In this document: positions 1 through 10,594 of the stretch, one piece after another | Position numbering within the stretch: the first letter of the stretch is position 1 | How the letters are laid out: every line of letters begins with the position of its first letter | Origin: Setomelanomma holmii | Taxonomy: Eukaryota > Ascomycota > Dothideomycetes > Pleosporales > Phaeosphaeriaceae | Length of the DNA stretch: 64,000 nucleotides | Assembly: GCA_010015745.1 (NCBI GenBank) | Contig: ML978249.1 | Span: 62,001-126,000, forward strand | Reading direction: 5' to 3' | Translations under genes and position numbers: made by a program | Notes under the pieces: generated by a model | Seen by the model: only the letters and a program-made list of their open reading frames with translations | Database searches by the model: none | What the model was told of the DNA's origin: nothing

Positions 1-141
1 CAATTGATCCGGTACGCCGTGCACCCCCACTTGTATACCGTGGTCGATTACATGCTGGTGGTGGAAGCCGCCATGCATCGTCAAGCTTGCAGAGCCTCGC
101 ACTGTCACTGAGTCGAGCAGACTGGCTAACAAGATGACTAG

Positions 142-2836
142 AGAGGCATATGGCGCGTCATCGGCAAAAAGATGAAGAAGCTGGTGCTGAAGGTTGCGGC
201 ATATTGAACACCCGAAAAGTTAGTCTGCTAAATTGGTCGCGACGAGGAAATGTTGACCATGTGTGCAGCGCATGTGGAAGGATCCAGATGGGAAAATCGT
301 GACCAAGAAGCCTACGTTGCCGAACGACATTCAGAGACCTCAACATCATCAACCACCGCAGCACATCAGTCCCACACAGTCGCTTCCTGACTTCATAACA
401 CTTCAGAATCAACACGACGCCCCGATTTCACCACCAATATCGAACAACTCCCTTACCAACTCGTGGGACGATCACGATTCAGGCTTAGGAGCAAGCTATC
501 CTCAGACTACATTGGAACCGAACACCCTCTCTTCGTCGGAGTCGTACTCGCCCATTGACCAACGTTTCTGGTCAACAGATCTTGCCCAACCCCAGCCCGA
601 TCCATTTACCGCCAATGTGTTCGACGATGCCCCCTTTGACGACATCTTCAACCCGGATACGGCAAGCTCTTTCAACAATCCATTCACTACGATGAGCAAC
701 TACAATTGGTTATTTGACATGGACCTCGCGAAAGCGGATCAGATTCAGCAATCACTAGTACAGGATCCTTTCCCGGTCTTTACCTTCAATGGTAACACAG
801 TATCACAACCTAGCCATGCATTTGACTTGCAGCTAGATCATATGAATGTTGACAAGCCAATGTCAACGACCGGCCAGCTTGGCTCCCTGGCTTCACAGCA
901 CGTGGGCTCGCCGCAACATCACTCGCCATCCGGCCCTTTAGTTACACCGCCTTTGAGTGAGGAAGAACACAAAGAGGTTGTCGACATTGCCTCGCAGCCA
1001 CCGCAGGCTGAGGCTACGAATTCGCCAACGCCAATGATGCCTCGAACATCATCGTCCATTTTTTTGGCTGGTGTTGAGCGACCCATGTCAATGCTGCAGC
1101 CATCGAGGAATCTGCCCATTATTGACGAGCTGGCTCGTGCACAAGTTCTGGACCTAGTAGACATTACCCAGCCCACGGCACCGGACGGCAGCATCGTCAT
1201 GCGTGACCACCCCCTGCTCACCCTTAGCTGTCTTCAGACTTACTGCGACCTCTTCTTCACCCGGTTCAACACGGCTTATCCGCTCATCCACATGTCTAAT
1301 TTCGATCCGTCGGAGGTTGACACCCTGCTTCTCATCTCGGTGCTGCTCCTTGGCGCCACATACGGCGAGAAGGATGCGCACCAATTGGCTGTGAGTATTC
1401 AACATGCTACACCGACCATATGCTGACTTGCGAAGGTTTGTATCCATGACAACATCCGACCGCAAATCTTCGCCAATGCTGGTTTCTCCGCCAAGCCAGA
1501 TCTGTGGGTGCTGCAGACTATTCTACTGGTGGAGTGTTTCGGTAAGAGCAGGGCTGGCCAAAAGCAACACGACATGTCTCATCTCTTCCATGGACTATTG
1601 ATCAACCTCATCCGGAGGAGCGATTGTCAAAGCATACGTCCACCTACACTTGAAGAAGCGACAGATGATCTCGAAGACGACTGGCGGACCTGGTGTGAAG
1701 CAGAGCAGAAGAAGCGACTAGCCTTTCTTTGCTTCATGTGGGACACGCAGCATGCAGTACTATTCTGTCAGTCTTTGTGCATGTCTGCTTTCGAGCTCCG
1801 ATCGAATTTGCCATGCGATCAGTCACTTTGGGAAGCGGATTCAGCGGAGACGTGGCACCAATTACGCAAGAAGCAGCCGGACACGCCTTTGTTTCTGTCT
1901 TGCCTGAAGATGTACCTCCATCCCAACGCCGCAGTAGTGCCCAAAACCCTCAACGCGTTGTCGAGGTTGCTACTGCTGCATGGCCTCATGTCAGTAGCAT
2001 GGGACATGCAGCGCCGAGACCAGACATCACTCGGTGTCATCGAGACCAATCCTCTCGGTAACTGGCAAGCACGTCTCGCAACGTCGTACACGGCATGGTA
2101 CAACGACTTTGAGGCGTTCTGCACACAGTATACCGCCCGTTTGCCTTCACCAGATCATTTCCTCGCCAAGGAGTTTCAAGTCCTACGCGCCGCTACACTA
2201 TCGCTGTATCACGCTGCTCATATTCTCCTACATACGCCCTTCCTCGACCTACAAATCTACGCTGGCGCGCGACATATCCTCGGCCGCCCAGTCGCGCGGC
2301 ACGACTACGTTCGCTCGCAGCGCGTCGTCAAGAAATGGGTAGCAGAGAATCTCAACGAAGCTGGCAAGGCCGTCTGGCACGCAGCAGCACTCGTTGCAGA
2401 TGGTGTCGATGTTCTCGACGGCGAACTCGGCTCAAATGACGTCGGCGGCGGACGACTATGGCATCACCCATGGGCTATATACCTCGGCACACTCGTCGTG
2501 TGGGGAGTGTGGTATGCGCGTCCAGCGCCATCCGCATCAGACCAACTTCCACCTCATCTCCAGGACGACGAGGACGAGATTATATGGGATCCAAGCGCGG
2601 AGATGAATGTCCTGCTCGATACTATTTCGAAGAGTGAGCCGGAGAAGTTGCTGGAGCGTGGGAATGCAGGCGGTATCGCGGGCGGGCTGGGGAAGAGAGG
2701 GACGAATGGGCTTGCTGCGGTGGTGATTCGGTGCTTGAGTAAGGTCAGGTGGGCGGTTGTACATGATGGGATGATGTTGTTGAGGGGTTTGGTGCAGTGG
2801 CGGTTAGTTGGTGGTGGAGGACTGGGTGGGATGTAG
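142..2836 (+). CDS. C2H2/fungal_trans-type transcription factor, 5' end outside window
   Basis: Nuclear regulator; target genes cannot be told from sequence. Exons read: 142-218, 269-1390 and 1436-2836, with introns 219-268 (gttagt...gcag) and 1391-1435 (gtgagt...aag). The reading frame runs through both introns without a stop. The first visible residues read RHMARHRQKDEEAG, the H-x3-H end of a C2H2 zinc finger, followed by the basic stretch LNTRKRMWKD that usually follows such fingers in this family. An in-frame TGA at 135-137 and an acceptor CTAG ending at 141 mean that the finger-bearing exons lie upstream, and none of the three frames of bases 1-130 encodes a finger. A Gln/Pro/Ser-rich low-complexity middle is followed by a fungal_trans (PF04082) domain: FNTAYPLIH, then GKSRAGQKQHDMSH and KRLAFLCFMWDTQHAVLFCQ. 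Visible protein about 867 residues. The family call is firm; the first splice site is inferred. Confidence 0.85.
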
Positions 2837-3119
2837 ACAATATCCTTGACGCAAACGAGCCACGACCTCGCTCCATGTTCACTTGATTGCGCCTTCCCTA
2901 CAGTACCTGACCCGTGCATCACGACCCAAAACAAAGTTCTCTTACCTTCGCCAATTTCATCGACTACAACCTCATCAAAATTCAATACCATGACTGATCA
3001 AGATAAGCCACAAGAATAGCGCGCTGCGCTCAACAAACAGTACGTCCTTCCTCGCACCTATGCGCAGGCACTCTCGCTCACCGCGACGCCGTCTGACAGG
3101 CTACTGTCTGCCGGGTCAG

Positions 3120-4854
3120 CGGTGACGGAGCAGTGGTCCCAGGTAACTTCTCCCCAGCGCACGAGTCTAAGTGATCTGAATCGAGCTGCTCTTCAGTTGG
3201 AGGCTGCCCAGAAACTCGAGAAGGCTGGCGCCTTGGTCGAGGCCATCTGTAAAAAGGAGGCAGCCAAGCTACTGCAAGACCTTACAAAAGATCTCGGCAA
3301 CGTTCTGGAGGCCATGTCATGGGTGGAGCTTAGCCAGATTGCCAGAGAAGAGAAACCCAGCAGCCGTCTCAGAGAGGTTATGCTGGCAGTTCAGGGCCTT
3401 GCAGTAAGCTCTTGAGTACGAGATTGGTGTTAGTTGTAGTAAACTGCAGGCGATCCACAAGGGCCATCTGTCCCTGTTTTTAGAGCACTGGAGTACACAA
3501 GAAGTATAGACCTCTAGCCCTGGACTTGATTGTCGGCACTGGAGAGGACTTCTCCACACCTCAACACAGTTTGAGGACTAGATTATTCGACAGCCGCAAT
3601 TGTCTTGCGAGCGACCCAAGAGACCGGATCTTTGCTCTAAATCATTAGTCTGCCCTCGGCAGTCCGAAACGGGGTATTTGATTGATTACACTGAAATTCC
3701 AGAAGCAGTTTATATCAGGGTTGCGATGTTCCTAATGCCTGTGCTACAGCTACGGATTCTAACTGCGATCCGCCACCCGCACGACAGAGACATGCCTTCT
3801 TGGATCCCGGATTGGTCCCAGAATCTCCCATTGATGGGTGCATTCGAGATATTTGGAGACTCTGCTTTTGATTGCGCAGATGCGCCTCAGCATCAGGTGT
3901 GTCATGGAGCAGATCCGCTCAATAGTACTTCAGAACTGTGTGTATCAGCAGACTCCGCAACAAGCAAGTCAAGCCGGCTTGAACTCGGACCATGGTCAGT
4001 GCACTTAGCGTATGTTGCTAGGTCAATACCAGGAAGCACCTATATCAGCTCCGTGCACGTATCCAAAACAAGTAGAGCTATACCTTTATCTTCTACATAG
4101 TCTGTGCCATGATCAGATATAAGGTGTGGTCCAAGTTCAAGCCGGATTGACTTGCTTGTTGCGGAGTCTATGTATCAGGTTGTCGGTTCGCTCAAGTCAA
4201 GAGTAGAAGCCACATAATCTACTTCGAGAGTTGGGAGAACGCATAGACAATGTTAAGGCGACTAGTGGACACCATATTCTTGCCTCTGTACGATCTGGAA
4301 GCACAAGATCTGCATGCTGTATACATGATCCGCAACAGTCTCGGGTCAGAGATCGCAAATGATACGATCATGGTTGGCAAACAATGACACGGTGCTGAGT
4401 GACTGATAGCTATGTCGCGCCTGAGAATCACAGCAAGGATCATGCTCGTTATTCGCGGACAGATGCCGGTGGTACGTGTATCTGCTGTTCAGAAGTGGCA
4501 TGATTATTAACATTAATCAAGGAAACATCGATTCGGGAGAACTTCAACTATGCTGAGATAGCACAAGCATTCTTCAACGCACTGCAACAGTGTCGCATTG
4601 TCCTATTGGACAACGGCAATCTAGCCATAGGGCCCGGAGACGTGTATGAAGGGGACGCCGTATATGCCCTTCAAGGGGCCGCTTCGCCGTGCTTGCTACG
4701 ATCCGATGAGCTGAAGAACAGATGGATCCTTATTAGTGGCGATGTTTACATAGCCTCAGACGCTTTCGTCGGCTTCTGGGACAATCGTTACGACGATTGC
4801 GACAACTATATCGCACAAAATCCAGACCAGCTGGAGAATTTCAGAATACGGTAA
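3120..4854 (+). pseudogene. Decayed HET-domain (heterokaryon incompatibility) gene
   Basis: HET proteins act in fungal self/non-self recognition. Pieces of one such protein lie in order but in different frames. Near 3577-3642 the HET signature ASDPRDRIFAL is readable and runs into a stop. About one base later, in the next frame (from 3639), SLVCPRQSETGYLIDY, EAVYIRVAMF and DMPSWIPDWSQNLPL follow, so roughly one base has been lost near 3641. A third piece (about 4545-4854) carries the usual C-terminal pattern IGPGDVYEGDAVYALQGAASP plus GDVYIASDAFVGFW. Between pieces two and three the coding sense is lost around the inverted repeat at 3951-4168. Upstream, 3122-3415 is a helical ORF without a proper ATG that may be the old N-terminal part; a near-start ATG at 2990 reaches TAG after nine codons. 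I see no way to splice these into one intact frame. Confidence 0.72.
3951..4168. repeat. 42-bp inverted repeat, 40/42 identical, inside the HET relic
   Basis: Arm 1 is 3951-3992 and arm 2 is 4127-4168. The reverse complement of arm 2 matches arm 1 at 40 of 42 positions (differences at arm positions 23 and 36), with a 134-base spacer. Arm 1 begins GACTCCGCAACAAGCAAGTC. The structure could be a small foldback element or a local inverted duplication. I could not identify target-site duplications. Confidence 0.9.
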
Positions 4855-6032
4855 TAGCACCAATCATATGATTTGAAAATCCACATACTTCACACCACAT
4901 TTTTCCGTCAATGGTAAGAGATTGCTGGCGGCTATCGTAAATGTCAAAACGGAACCAAACAACATGTTCACGTAACGAAAATTTGTACGCTCCTCTACCT
5001 TCCATGCACGCAGCGCCAAAGTGAGCACCAGAGTGCTAAGCTTGTATATACGCGCAGCACTCTCCACATGATCTGCCGCCACTCGCGTGGCCACATAACA
5101 TTCTCAAGGCTGCTCGAATGCAACACGCGCTATAAACACCTGAGCATCATTCTCGCCGCATTCAGGAACGTTGATGCATGATCGCAGGCCATTAGACGTT
5201 CTAGTCAGTTATGCTTGAGCATCGAGGTTCATAGAGACACACATTCTTGTTGAGAGCAGGTGCTGCCTAGACAATCAGACGCAGCAGTCGCGAGGACCTC
5301 AGTTATGGGAGGAGCAAATGGCTGGTAAACAGAGCATTTAGCCTCTCATCTCACCTGAGACCAATGAACAACTCTTAGATCAACTTTTCTACTTCAATAA
5401 TTCTCAACACCCAAGTGCTCAAACTTAGTCATAGACATGACTGAAGCTTCACACAAAATGATCATGTCTACATCTCCCACTCGAACCAGCATCCTAATAA
5501 ATCCTCAACTCCTGAGCTCCACCCTCGTCTGCGTGAGCTTGCGCATTCGAGCAAACCAATCACATCCCAGACCCTCAACAGCCCCCACCCAGCGCTTACC
5601 TCATTCAGACAATGCAACAACGTTCTCTACAAAACGTCCAATGTGCGCCTTCTTTGCCTTCTTCACACGCGCGCCAATTACACTTCGCCATTGTGCAGGC
5701 GAAGATTTCGGTGAACTAATGGTCCACGCAGATAAGCCCGCAACGCCCTAACTAGGCCTGTTTAGTCGAGTTGCAGCAAGGCTGAACTTTTGGTAGTCCT
5801 CCAAACGGACGCGATGGGCAACAATTCGCCATGCGTAAAATTGATGGGTATGCTGTGTAACATGACTTCAGCTGGCTTTGAACTCCTTTCCAAACTGCCA
5901 TCATGTCTTTAAATCAGCCTGTCATTATCTTTTCTGGTCTGATAAATCCACGGCTCAACTTGCAACCTCATCACACTAATACAAACTCCGCAACACATAC
6001 CGCTCTCTTAAGTTTCTGAACAAACATCCCAA
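4855..6032. other. Intergenic, no supported gene
   Basis: Short ORFs on both strands (for example 4864-5094 minus and 5437-5751 plus) show no family pattern and no consistent splice structure. The last 200 bases are probably the promoter and leader of the membrane protein gene that starts at 6033; that leader is rich in C and A. Confidence 0.5.
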
Positions 6033-7506
6033 ATGACGACGCCTACCAGCCTCAGCGGCGCCCCTCTGAACTGGACGGTGCCCGCCATCCCAGCGTTGAA
6101 CAACACTCGGTACTGCGAGTATACGGCACCATGGCTCGCGACGCGGGACGACACGATTACCGGCGTCATCACGATGATGGACAGCATTTGCAACACAACT
6201 GACCAAAAGTTCCCGACCGGAGCACAATGGCTGGAATGGTATTTGTCTGACGTGTCGAATGCCACAGTGAGCGACCTTTCCAGCTACACAATTGAGTATT
6301 GCAGTGCCGAGTTCTGTCGCAAGCTTGGCTGGGAAGGCAATTCTGATCTGGCGGGAAGAGGTGTGAGTACTGTTCTGTGCGTTGGGCAGATGTGATCGGA
6401 GCTGATATGAGCCGACGGTGTAGATGATGGTTACGTATTGGCTGGAAGGTGGGCTTGCATGCATCTATGCCATTTTCATCCGTGTTGGTGCGCGAATGTC
6501 TTTATCGCGCGGCGACGGATCGCGCAATGGTCGAGGGACAAGCCCACGAACAATGATGCAGTCGATGACCTCTGCGGTCATTGGCTCGGCTCCAGGTCTA
6601 CTGGATAGCATGGTGCTGTTCTGTGTCGCGATGCTCGCAGCAGCTTTATACTCCTACGCCCACGCGCTGGCAACGAAGGACGGTGTTACTGACGCGGAAA
6701 GAATATCCCTGCTCTTCATGGCCGTCTACAGCATTTTCCCTCCGGCACTGGTTCAATCCGTTATGGCGCCCATGCAGAGGAAAAAGTTTCACATCGTCCA
6801 GTGGTGCCTCATATGTGTGTTGGCTATACTTGATTGTGTTCTGGCCGCGGTTGCTCCTTCACCGAGCACGACCAACCTTGTTTATGGGAGAGACTGGACG
6901 AATGAGCAGATATACGATCAGACTTGCGCGGCGTCTAACGTTCCTATGTGGGTTGCAATGAAAGCATTCGAGATCATTGCACCTACAGCGATAGCAATCC
7001 TCGCCACAGCGCGGCTGCCATGGGCATATCAATTCCAGAAGAGAAAAGTTGAGGCTTTTCAGTCGTACCTGTGGATGTTACCCGCCGTGGTGAGTTTCAG
7101 CGGCATATGGGTCTTCATGGGCATCTTCGCCGCCTATCGCTCAAAGCAGGGTCAACTGAGCGGAGAATCGGACAAGGAGCGGGAATGGGGCTTCGGACAG
7201 ATCCTCGCATTGGCTCAATGGCTGCCCGTTCTAGCCAACTTTGCGTACATCTTCTTTTGTAAGTGTCTTTTCCAGTGTCGCTGACAAGCAAATGGACTAA
7301 CTCGGCCCTTAACAGACGGTCTTGAGAGAGGATTATCGGGCTCTCTTCCTGAAGGCTACGTCGTTGTTCCGGTCAAGAATGAATTACATCTCAGTACGAT
7401 GGCAACCACATTGGAAGGAGAACTGAAGACCATGGAGTTCAAGAGACGCTCTGACCCGGCCTTACGATCCATAGCAGAATCGCAACAAGGGCGTTCTGGC
7501 GTATAG
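6033..7506 (+). CDS. Multi-pass membrane protein of unknown function
   Basis: Three exons: 6033-6362, 6424-7258 and 7316-7506. The introns are 61 bases (gtgagt...tag) and 57 bases (gtaagt...acag). Frames join without a stop to give 451 residues. The N-terminal about 110 residues are polar, contain several N-x-S/T sites and cysteines, and look extracellular. They are followed by about seven hydrophobic segments, for example LLDSMVLFCVAMLAAAL, HIVQWCLICVLAILDCVLAA and WMLPAVVSFSGIWVFMGIF. The C-terminal about 80 residues are hydrophilic and probably cytosolic. I do not recognise a named domain. The topology is receptor- or channel-like, but no function should be assigned. Confidence 0.85.
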
Positions 7507-7702
7507 TAAGTTCATACAGAGATGAACAGAAACGAATACAATTTACATTCATTGAGGAATGGATTGGGACCTATGGCATGAACGACGCTGTCGAATGATG
7601 TTACCTTGATTCAGCATGGGAAATTAAAGATGTGGTTTCAGACGGACCTCTGCGTTCGTTGACAGTAGGGAGACCATTCATGTACGTTTCGGAACATGCA
7701 AA

Positions 7703-8455
7703 CTACCATTGGCGTGAAGTCGTCAAATCATGCTCCGGTTGATAACGCCATGGATAGGCGTTCTGGATGCAATATTTGTCCCGAGCTGAGAGCTCCCAGT
7801 TCTGCAATGTCCCTCCTTTGCCTCCCTCTGCCAAATTGGCGTCGAACTGATACATCATAATAGAGTGTGGGTCAAAGGGGCGCAATACCAGGTTGATCAT
7901 CCTGGTTTTCATGTCCTGGTCTGACAACTTGCTGTAATTCAAGGTGAACTCTTTCAACACGTTGTGCTGCGGCGTGTCTTCGTCCCAATTGTCGAAACTC
8001 TTGAAGTGTTTCTTGCAGGCTTCCTCGTCGAAAGCGACGTCAGGAAATCCGACACGCCAAGGATTCTGATGCATGTGAGTGAGACCGAGTGAGTGTCCGA
8101 ACTCGTGTAGAATGGTTTGACGAATGACGTCCTCTCTATGGTCTGGGGTGATCCAACCGAAATTCATTGAGGCGTTTCCTGCTCGAACCTCATCGTGAGA
8201 GATAGTACCAAGCTGTGACCACGAGCCACCGTCCTTACCGAAGCTGATCAGGATATCGTAAGAAGATGTGCCCCTGCTAGTGGTGTCGAAATTGAACCCG
8301 ATGTTGGTGTATTTGGTCCACTCGACTGAGAATTTCTTGACCTGGTCTTTTTGCCAGTCATCACCTCCGATGAAGCCGATATGAAGGACCGAGTCGTCGT
8401 CCCAGATGATTGGCCCGAGTTCAATGAATAGACATTCATACGCTACTCCCGACCC
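7703..8455 (-). CDS. Metzincin-like zinc metalloprotease, start unresolved
   Basis: The minus frame is open from 8455 to the stop at 7703. It encodes a compact catalytic domain with the zinc-binding motif HEFGHSLGLTHMHQNP (HExxHxxGxxH) and, about 90 residues later, a Met-turn HSIMMYQF, as in astacin/matrixin-type peptidases. Upstream, EWTKYTNIGFNFD and ISFGKDGGSWSQLGT fit the N-terminal subdomain of fungal M12-like enzymes. The only in-frame ATG (8165-8167) would cut away that subdomain, and a TAA stands at 8456-8458, so the true start must lie in an upstream exon. One candidate is the ATG at 8528-8530, which opens about 24 codons, but I found no convincing intron to join it. No signal peptide is visible. 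The gene is either incompletely modelled or broken at its 5' end. Confidence 0.75.
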   Translation of the reverse strand, partial: GSGVAYECLFIELGPIIWDDDSVLHIGFIGGDDWQKDQVKKFSVEWTKYTNIGFNFDTTSRGTSSYDILISFGKDGGSWSQLGTISHDEVRAGNASMNFGWITPDHREDVIRQTILHEFGHSLGLTHMHQNPWRVGFPDVAFDEEACKKHFKSFDNWDEDTPQHNVLKEFTLNYSKLSDQDMKTRMINLVLRPFDPHSIMMYQFDANLAEGGKGGTLQNWELSARDKYCIQNAYPWRYQPEHDLTTSRQW

Positions 8456-9886
8456 TTAAACAGTGACAGCCTGGAGATGTACAGCAGTGCCCGCGCCTGT
8501 GGGGAAATGGTTGTATGCGGTACAATTCATGGCTTTCGAGGAAATTGAGTGCCAGGTATCAAGGTAGGAAAACTTGAAATATGGTAGATGCCGCTGCTAT
8601 CGTTGGCAAGCTGGTAATGGATGTCAGGCTCTTCCTTTATATGACACTCTCAGCCTCAGCCTTGTCAATACGAGTCGGGACGAAACACGTCAGCGTTTGC
8701 GCCGTGGCGCTGCTTACGTTCTGGCAATAGACATAAAAGGCGACTTGTATAGTCCACCAGATCAAAGGCTTGATGCGCACGAATGGGCATATTTGTTGTT
8801 TAGCCACTGCATGCGCGAGTGACGAGATCGCACGGATTGGTTGCGCGCCGAACCGGGTACATTCTTCAGCTCATTCTCAACTCAATTCTTAGGCCGTTGG
8901 GCTCCTTGTTCATGTGAAACACTGCTGTCTTGGTCTGAAGGTAGACGTGTTCGCAAGTTGGGCCTCCTGTTAAAGATGACGATAAAATCAGTAACCGAAG
9001 ACGGTGACAAGCGGCGAGCTCAACCTCCAAGTCAAGAAAAGGCTGGAGGCGACAGAAAACTTGTGCACATGTTGGTGCGGTCATTGGATTGCGAACGCGC
9101 GATACGTTGTCAGGTAGTGCCAGTATCATCTTCGTGTGTTGTCTCTTGATCCGCATGAGACGAAGGTGGAGCACGATGTCAATCGCAGTGGTCGAGCTAT
9201 CTTGCACATTGATGCATCCTGAATGCAACAAGGCTTGATAAATCGGAGTGTTGGGAGTGTCGAGAAGTGTCGATCAAATGCCCGTAGGTATTTCGCGTCT
9301 TTGGCCTCAGCCTGTGAGCATCACGCAGCTTCCGGGTTAGTTTGACCTCGGCTCAATGGGGGAGCCTCGCGTGTCAATGGCCGCGCATTATGAAATGCGG
9401 ATTCCTACCGGAGCGACCTTGCCTGACTTAGAAGTAAGTATAACATGCGACACTTACTCTCTGTTCTGCCTTTAGGTGCTGTGTTTAAATTGCGGCGCAT
9501 GTTTGTTGAAGAGGGGAGTGTGTCGCACGACATCTGTCGAAGTATAAGTGGGGCGATGTTGCTGAACACTGATTCGTTTTTCGCTTAAGTCAGCGCCAAT
9601 CTTCCGGACCATTGTTCCCTTGCGGGTCCTTGCGCTCAAGCCAACCAAACTCAGGGTGTCATTGACATCACGACAACGTCCCCGGCCAGAGCTTCGAAGC
9701 TGTACCACAAGCGAAATCCAAGATCGTAATGTCTAGTAAGGAGACGGTAAGATTGTGATGATGCGTCGATGCGAATGGCCCTGTTGCATTGGTGGTAAGA
9801 TCGAGGCTTGCGCAGGTACAGTACGTCAGTGGAGTAGATCTGGGATACATAGGAGGCTGGAGTGGTAAAATGCTGTGATAAAAGCA
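8456..9886. other. Intergenic, no supported gene
   Basis: Overlapping ORFs of 78-121 codons exist on both strands around 8840-9230 and 9470-9907. They conflict with each other and show no domain or splice pattern. The 5' part of the metalloprotease gene probably lies at the left edge, and the promoter of the TUDOR-protein gene at the right edge. Confidence 0.5.
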
Positions 9887-10594
9887 ATGCATCGTGTCCT
9901 GCCCCATTTCAGACCGTCATCATACTTGATCAAGGCAATTCGTCAAGCTCGTCCACTCCCCATCCGACAGTGCATTCGAACGTTCTCTGGCACAATGCCT
10001 CCGAAGAAGCAAGCATCTAAGGAGGAGAGCCAAGAAGAGAAGCAGTATACGCTAAACCACTCGAAAGCGAATGGAGCGAGAAAAGACGCGGAGAAGTCAA
10101 ACTCATCAAATGGATCGGACAAGCCAGCGTCGAGTCAGAAGAAGGACTATTCGAATGCGGTAGCTTGTACGACACATTGGGAGGATCCTGAACACATGGA
10201 GCGGAACTTCCAGGCGTATAAGGACTTCAAGGGACAACAAGGCCGCAAATATTCGAAAGATGAAGGTTCAGGGTCTGAGGAGCAAGCGAAGAAACGGTCC
10301 AATGGCGCGAGTTCGAGCAGTTCGAACAAGAAGCAGAAGACGAACGCCAACAAACACGATGAGCCTAGTGGGACAGCAGGGTCCAAGACAAGAGTTCCCC
10401 AAAAGGGTCAACAGGTGCAGTGGAAAGCGCTGCCAGGTTATGTCGATGGCTTGGTCGTCGAGGTGGTGTACGGCGAGAAGAAGGTGGACGGGAAAAATAT
10501 CAAGGCCAGCAAGGAGGATCCCCGCGTGGTGCTAAAGAGCGATGCATCGGGCAAAATCTGCATTCACAAGCCCGAGGCTGTGTATTTCGATTAG
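9887..10594 (+). CDS. Hva1-TUDOR (DUF2945) domain protein with possible mitochondrial leader
   Basis: Single exon of 235 residues. The C-terminal 60 residues match the hypervirulence-associated TUDOR domain (Hva1_TUDOR, PF11160): KGQQVQWKALPGYVDGLVVE, KASKEDPRVVLKSDASGK and HKPEAVYFD. The middle is Lys/Ser-rich and likely disordered, with a nuclear-signal-like KKQK. It contains a short block around THWEDPEHMERNFQAYKDFK that recalls other small fungal proteins of this type. There are two possible starts in the same frame. The first, at 9887, gives an Arg-rich, acid-free segment ending RTFSGT, typical of a mitochondrial presequence. The second, at 9995, starts MPPKKQASK, a nuclear-looking N-terminus. 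The molecular role of this family in fungi is not established to my knowledge. Confidence 0.85.
   Translation: MHRVLPHFRPSSYLIKAIRQARPLPIRQCIRTFSGTMPPKKQASKEESQEEKQYTLNHSKANGARKDAEKSNSSNGSDKPASSQKKDYSNAVACTTHWEDPEHMERNFQAYKDFKGQQGRKYSKDEGSGSEEQAKKRSNGASSSSSNKKQKTNANKHDEPSGTAGSKTRVPQKGQQVQWKALPGYVDGLVVEVVYGEKKVDGKNIKASKEDPRVVLKSDASGKICIHKPEAVYFD

Noticed and set aside
5437..5751. 104-codon plus ORF
   Set aside because: Compositionally like non-coding CA/TC-rich DNA; no domain and no support for its start.
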